Shown piece after piece: positions 5,990-9,786 of a DNA stretch of 9,786 bases (the first letter of the stretch is position 1; every line of letters starts with the position of its first letter). Position numbers and translations under genes: made by a program. This DNA is from an uncultured Mycoplasmatota bacterium (GTDB taxonomy: Bacteria > Bacillota_I > Bacilli_A > Mycoplasmatales > Mycoplasmoidaceae). The notes beneath the pieces were generated by a model. It had not been told where the DNA came from. It worked only from the letters and a program-made list of their open reading frames with translations, and searched no databases. The DNA is taken from NCBI GenBank assembly GCA_949527715.1, contig CATEWF010000035.1:1-9786 (forward strand), read 5' to 3'.

Positions 5990-8103
5990 GATCCTACTAA
6001 TTTGAATTTATTATCAACAACTTTCATATTGTATTGTTGATTTTTTTTAATCTTGTTTTGAACTATTTCGTTTGCTAAGAAATTTTCAATATTTTTTTGA
6101 ACATAACGTTTAATTGGTCTTGCACCATATAAAGGTTCATATGATTCTTTTTTAATTTTAGAAATAGTAGATTTATCAAATGTAACAATTATGTCTTGTT
6201 GTCTTAATCTATTTGATAATTCATCAAGTGACTTTTGAACAACTTTTTCAATAACATTTTCAGAAAGTTTGTTGAATACTACTATTTCATCAATTCTATT
6301 GATGAATTCTGGTCTTAAAGTTTTCTTTAGTTCTTCAAGTGCTTTATCTTTCTTATCATTTAAGATTTCTGCACCACCTATGTTACTTGTCAAGATAATG
6401 ATTGTATTTTTAAAGTTAACTTTTCTTCCTTGAGAATCTGTTAATTCTCCATCATCTAAAACTTGTAACAGCAAGTTTAATACATCAGGATGAGCTTTTT
6501 CAATTTCATCAAATAGAATAACCGAATATGGTCTTCTTCTAATAGCTTCAGTTAGTTCACCGGCTTGTTCATAACCTACATAACCTGGAGGAGCACCAAT
6601 TAATTTAGACACTGAGTGCTTTTCCATGTATTCACTCATGTCAAATCTTACCATTGATTTTTCACTATCAAATAATGCTCTTGCTAAAGACTTAGCAAGC
6701 TCGGTTTTACCAACACCAGTTGGTCCCATAAATAGAAATGAACCAATCGGTCTAGATGGATCATTAATTCCTGCACGCCCTCTCATAACTGCGTTAGTTA
6801 CTAAAGTAACTGCTTCATCTTGACCTTTAACATATTTTTCTAATTGAGATTTTAAGTTAAGCAACTTATTCTTTTCAGACTCCATAATTTTATCTAATGG
6901 AATGCCAGTTTGTTTTGCAATAACTTCCGAAACCTCATTTGCAGTTACTGAGTCACTAATGTATGAATCAGAATCTTCTTGAATTTTCTTTTCTAAAACA
7001 TCAATCTTTTTTTGAGTTTCAGGAATAGTTACATATAAAAGTTTTGATGCTTTTTCAAATTCACCTTCAGATTGAAAACGATCAATTTTAGATTTAGATT
7101 CATCTAAATCTTTTTTAAGCTTATTTAATTCATCATGTTCAGATTTTTGTTTTTGTCATTTAGTTGTTTCAACTGATTGCGCTTTTTTAAGTTCAGCTAA
7201 TCTTTCTTCAACTACTTTTAAACGTTTCTTAGATTTATCATCTGATTCATTAGATAAAGCTGCACGCTCAGTCTCCACGTGAATAATTTCACGATTGATT
7301 TTATCTAATTCAGCAGGTAAAGAATGCATTTCAGTCTTTACTTTAGCTGCTGCTTCATCGATCAAATCAATTGCTTTATCTGGAAGATAACGATCTGAAA
7401 TATAACGATCTGATAGATTAACTGCTGCCACTAATGCAGAATCGTGAATTTTTACTTTATGAAATAATTCTCAACGTTCTTTAAGACCTCTCATAATAGT
7501 GATTGCTTCTTGTTTAGATGGTTCTTTAACATAGATTTTTTGAAGTCTACGTTCAAGAGCAGCATCTTTTTCAATATATTGTCTATATTCATTAAGAGTA
7601 GTTGCCCCAATAATTTTGATTTCACCACGGGCCATCATAGGTTTAAAAATGTTTGCTGCATCCATTCCCCCTTGACCAGTTCTTCCTGCTCCTACAAGTT
7701 GATGTAACTCATCTATAAATAAAATTACATCACCTCTTTCTTTAACTGCCTTAATTACAGAATTAATTCTTTCTTCGAATTGTCCTTGATAAGAAGCTCC
7801 TGCAATTAAAGATGGTAAAGACAATTCAATAATTGTCTTATTCATTAAGTTATCAGGAACATCATTATTAACAATTCTTTGAGCTAATCCCTCAACAATA
7901 GCAGTCTTACCAACACCAGGTTCACCAATTAATACTGGATTATTTTTAGACTTTCTAGACATGATTTCAATAAGTCTTCTTATTTCATCATCTCTACCAA
8001 TAACAGGATCTAATTTATTATCTTTTGCATCCTGTGTAAGATTTCTACCATATTGTTCTAATGGATTTTTATTATTATCACTAGGTGTAAAATTAAAATT
8101 CAT
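5980..8103 (-). CDS. clpB: ATP-dependent disaggregase ClpB, lacking the N-terminal domain
   Basis: A 707-residue Hsp100 protein that, as a hexamer with DnaK, pulls proteins out of aggregates. AAA+ domain 1 has Walker A GEPGVGKT (60-67), pore-loop Tyr105 in ASYQGQFEER, Walker B VILFIDE (126-132), sensor GATTLNEYR and Arg-finger region ALERRLQ. A Lys/Glu-rich coiled-coil middle domain spans about 270-390 and includes the TGA-coded Trp316; another TGA codes Trp211. AAA+ domain 2 has GPTGVGKT (460-467), pore loop GYVG (507-510), Walker B SVILFDE (527-533), TSNIGG and sensor-2 GARPIKR. The usual N-terminal domain of about 145 residues is absent: the protein starts just before the DPVIGRDDEIRR segment. 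ATG 8103 is chosen for its strong AAAGGAGA; an upstream in-frame ATG at 8136 lies at the predicted transcription start. Transcribed from the CIRCE promoter. Confidence 0.97.
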
Positions 8104-8111
8104 ATATAAAA

Positions 8112-8119
8112 TCTCCTTT
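8112..8119 (-). promoter_or_regulatory. Ribosome binding site of clpB
   Basis: AAAGGAGA, eight bases before ATG 8103. It decides against the in-frame ATG at 8134-8136, which has no such site and lies where transcription should begin. Confidence 0.85.
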
Positions 8120-8140
8120 GTTTTTTTTATTAACACCTAC

Positions 8141-8168
8141 ATTATAACATAAAATTAGCACTTGTCAA
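8141..8168 (-). promoter_or_regulatory. Heat-shock promoter of clpB
   Basis: On the minus strand a perfect -35 TTGACA (8163-8168) and a perfect -10 TATAAT (8141-8146) are 16 bp apart. The start should fall near 8134, giving a leader of about 30 bases. The -35 lies mainly in the CIRCE spacer, so HrcA binding would block RNA polymerase directly. Confidence 0.88.
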
Positions 8169-8181
8169 GTGAGAGTGCTAA
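8155..8181. promoter_or_regulatory. CIRCE operator (HrcA binding site)
   Basis: TTAGCACTT (8155-8163), a nine-base spacer, then GAGTGCTAA (8173-8181). This matches the CIRCE consensus TTAGCACTC-N9-GAGTGCTAA in 17 of 18 arm positions, and flanking A/T bases extend the palindrome (AAAA...TTTT). HrcA binds this element as a dimer and represses chaperone genes until heat shock. The genome should therefore encode HrcA, which is not in this window. Confidence 0.95.
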
Positions 8182-8203
8182 TTTTATTTTTTTAAGTGTT
8201 TGT

Positions 8204-9349
8204 TTACAAATTCTTTGCTAATTCTTTAATTTGATTGATGTTTTCTTTTGTCAAAGAAGATAAGATCTTGATACTTGGTTCTATATAAGTTAAGTTTTTA
8301 GAGTTTTCTAATTTCTTTCTCATTAAATTAGCTGCAGTTGGATATCAAGAACCATTCTCTATTAATGAAACTGAACGGTTTTGGAAATTATGTTCAACCA
8401 GAATTTCTAAGAAGAAATTCATAAATGGATATAAATTTGCATTATATGTAGTAGTTGCTAATACTAATTTAGAATATTTAAATGCATCTGCTAGACAAAT
8501 TGATAAATCTTCTCTAGCCAAATCATGAACAATGACTTTTTTATTATTTTTTATTAGTTCTTCTTGTAATAACATTACTGCTTTTTTAGTGTTACCATAC
8601 ACTGAAGTGTAACAAATTACAATACCTTCTTCTTCGGGTTTATATGAAGATCAAAGATCATATAGATTTAGGTATTTACCTAAATCGCTATTTAATATTG
8701 GCCCATGCAATGGAGCAATTGTGGCAATATCGATTTGTTTAGCTTTATTTAAAACATTTTGAACTTGAGGCCCGTATTTACCAACAATACCAATGTAATA
8801 TCTTCTTGCTTCATCTACTCAGTTATCTTGAGTTCTTAAAGCACCAAATTTACCAAATGCATCTGCTGAAAATAACACTTTTTCAGTAGATTCATAAGTA
8901 AACATAACTTCTGGTCAATGTACCATTGGAGCAAACACAAATGTTAATTTGTGTTGCCCAATAGATAATGAATCATTATCTTTAACTACTAATTTATTTT
9001 TAATCTCGCAATGAAAGAATTGGTCAATCATTTTAAAAGTTTTATCATTACCAACAACCATAGTATCTGGATAAACTTTTAAAAAATTAGCAATACTTCC
9101 TGAATGATCAGGTTCCATATGCTGAACAATTAAATAACTTGGTTTTTTATCACCAATTTCTTTCTTAATATTGTCTAACCATTCATTACTAAAATGTTGA
9201 TCAACTGTATCCATAATAGTAATTTTGTCATCTAATAAAATATAAGAGTTGTAAGACATTCCATTAGGGACTTTATATTGTCCTTCAAATAAGTCTATTT
9301 TTAGATCATTAACTCCAACATAATGAATTTTTTCTGAAATTTTATTCAT
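8204..9349 (-). CDS. fprA: Flavodiiron protein (A-type flavoprotein, O2/NO reductase)
   Basis: A 381-residue soluble two-domain protein with TGA-coded Trp at several sites (e.g. 8915-8917, 8345 region). Residues 1 to about 235 form a metallo-beta-lactamase-like di-iron domain. The expected ligands are all visible: His77-x-Glu79-x-Asp81-His82 in QHMEPDHSGS, His144 in MVHWPEV, Asp163 in SADAFGKFGA and His215 in PLHGP. Residues from about 240 form a flavodoxin domain with FMN phosphate loop TSVYGNT (248-254) and an ATTTYNANLYP segment (298-308). Family members reduce O2 to water or NO to N2O with electrons from rubredoxin, and a rubredoxin gene lies directly upstream. The ATG has only a purine-rich AGAAG-type site before it. 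A terminator-like hairpin separates it from the rubredoxin gene, so expression may depend on read-through or a weak local promoter (TATTAA, 9370-9375). Which gas is the substrate cannot be told from sequence. Confidence 0.93.
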
Positions 9350-9375
9350 ATTTTTCTTCTTTCTTCTTATTAATA

Positions 9376-9410
9376 AAAAACAAAAAATTATTAGAAACTA
9401 ATAATTTTTT
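9376..9410 (-). terminator. Terminator hairpin between rubredoxin and flavodiiron genes
   Basis: A perfect 13-bp inverted repeat, AAAAAATTATTAG (9382-9394) and CTAATAATTTTTT (9398-9410), with a three-base loop. Leftward it ends in a T run interrupted by one G. The stem is purely A/T apart from one G-C pair, so it may terminate only partly. Confidence 0.65.
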
Positions 9411-9431
9411 GAACGAAAACTTTATCAGTTT

Positions 9432-9563
9432 TTATTTTTTAGAGAATTGGGATTTGCTAGCGTGGCAAACCGGACAAACATAAGAATCTGGTTTGTCAGC
9501 AAAAGGTCCTTCTTTTGCTTCATCGTATTCTCAACCACATAAATCGCATACATAAATTGCCAT
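9432..9563 (-). CDS. Rubredoxin, short-loop form
   Basis: A 43-residue protein with two Cys pairs that would hold a single Fe(Cys)4 centre: C6-x2-C9-G (CDLCGWEY) and C30-P-x-C33 (YVCPVCH). Rubredoxins are small one-electron carriers, and this one very likely feeds the flavodiiron protein encoded next. Typical rubredoxins have about 52-54 residues; here the loop between the Cys pairs is about nine residues shorter. A similarly shortened rubredoxin is known from Desulfovibrio desulfuricans. The second knuckle has His34 where Gly is usual. Trp11 is TGA-coded, so a standard-code search would miss the gene. The start is firm: AGGTGA (9569-9574) lies five bases before the ATG. First gene of a possible rubredoxin-flavodiiron unit. 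Confidence 0.9.
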
Positions 9564-9581
9564 AATTTTCACCTCAATAAT

Positions 9582-9610
9582 ATTATATATCTTTTAAAAT
9601 AATATATAAA
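9582..9610 (-). promoter_or_regulatory. Promoter of the rubredoxin gene
   Basis: On the minus strand a perfect -10 TATAAT (9582-9587) and a poor -35 TTTATA (9605-9610) are 17 bp apart. The start would fall near 9575, giving a very short leader that begins about at the GAGGTG ribosome binding site. Confidence 0.6.
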
Positions 9611-9672
9611 TATCATGCTCAGAATATTTTTAGGTGATCCATTATGTTTTTTTGATGGTAATCTTTATAAGA

Positions 9673-9786
9673 TTATTTTGTTTTTAAATTATTTAATTTA
9701 ATAATGTTATTAAGAAGAGTTGATATTTGTTTATTAAACTCTTCTTGATGTTCTCAACGTTCATCTTGACGTTTATTAAACTCTAA
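9673..9786 (-). CDS. Coiled-coil protein, C-terminal 37 residues (runs off right edge)
   Basis: The frame is open from the right edge to TAA 9673-9675, with one TGA-coded Trp. The visible end contains two related 14-residue units (EFNK-x-Q ... EEFNKQ) rich in Glu, Gln, Lys and Arg with hydrophobic residues at heptad spacing, then a Leu/Ile/Asn-rich end (STLLNNIIKLNN). This suggests a coiled coil, perhaps with more repeats beyond the edge. I do not recognise the protein. The 109-base gap to the rubredoxin start holds a small hairpin and the rubredoxin promoter. Confidence 0.6.
9729..9783. repeat. 13-bp direct repeat within the coiled-coil gene
   Basis: GTTTATTAAACTC occurs at 9729-9741 and 9771-9783, 42 bp apart, i.e. 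exactly 14 codons. It encodes the repeated E-F-N-K element and reflects the protein's two-heptad period. Confidence 0.75.

Noticed and set aside
8104..8136. Longer clpB start at ATG 8134-8136 (11 extra residues)
   Set aside because: It lies at the predicted transcription start of the CIRCE promoter, has no ribosome binding site, and the extra residues match no ClpB feature; ATG 8103 has a strong site.
9659..9675. Inverted repeat TAATCTT-TAT-AAGATTA at the end of the right-edge gene as a terminator
   Set aside because: In the leftward direction no T run follows; a T-rich run follows only rightward, where no gene ends.

Overview
The window comes from a mollicute, most likely a member of the Mycoplasma/Ureaplasma lineage. 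The DNA is very AT-rich, and most genes read through only if UGA means tryptophan: the exporter, rpsP, the YitT-family gene, rnhB, the gene at 5317, clpB, the flavoprotein, the rubredoxin and the right-edge gene all contain in-frame TGA, while a few TGG codons (e.g. in rbgA) are also used. The run rpsP-trmD-rplS-(YitT protein)-rbgA resembles, from memory, the order in the Mycoplasma pneumoniae group; the species is not recognised.

Left part (1-1150): a leftward, edge-truncated ABC exporter with an N-terminal C39 cysteine-protease domain is divergent from a small rightward two-helix membrane protein. The spacer between them holds a direct repeat with a 22-bp period and a promoter placed so close to the small gene that its mRNA should be leaderless. 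The small gene ends in a good intrinsic terminator.

Centre (1174-5295): a consensus-like promoter drives a tightly packed ribosome-biogenesis and RNA operon: rpsP (S16), trmD (tRNA m1G37 methyltransferase), rplS (L19), a YitT/DUF2179 membrane protein, rbgA (50S assembly GTPase) and rnhB (RNase HII). Several stop and start codons overlap. Compared with Bacillus subtilis, ylqC, ylqD and rimM are missing and a membrane protein is inserted.

Next (5303-5950): a probable leaderless gene for a 199-residue, highly charged helical protein of uncertain function, faintly like the C-terminal domain of trigger factor. It converges on clpB.

Right part (5955-9786, leftward): clpB encodes a disaggregase without its N-terminal domain. 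It is controlled by a CIRCE operator (HrcA site) that overlaps a consensus -35 element. Upstream of it lie a flavodiiron protein (A-type flavoprotein) with all metal ligands present and a very short 43-residue rubredoxin. Together these form a likely O2- or NO-reducing pair, unusual for a mycoplasma. The right edge holds the C-terminus of a coiled-coil protein. I see no tRNA, rRNA, CRISPR, transposase or phage gene.
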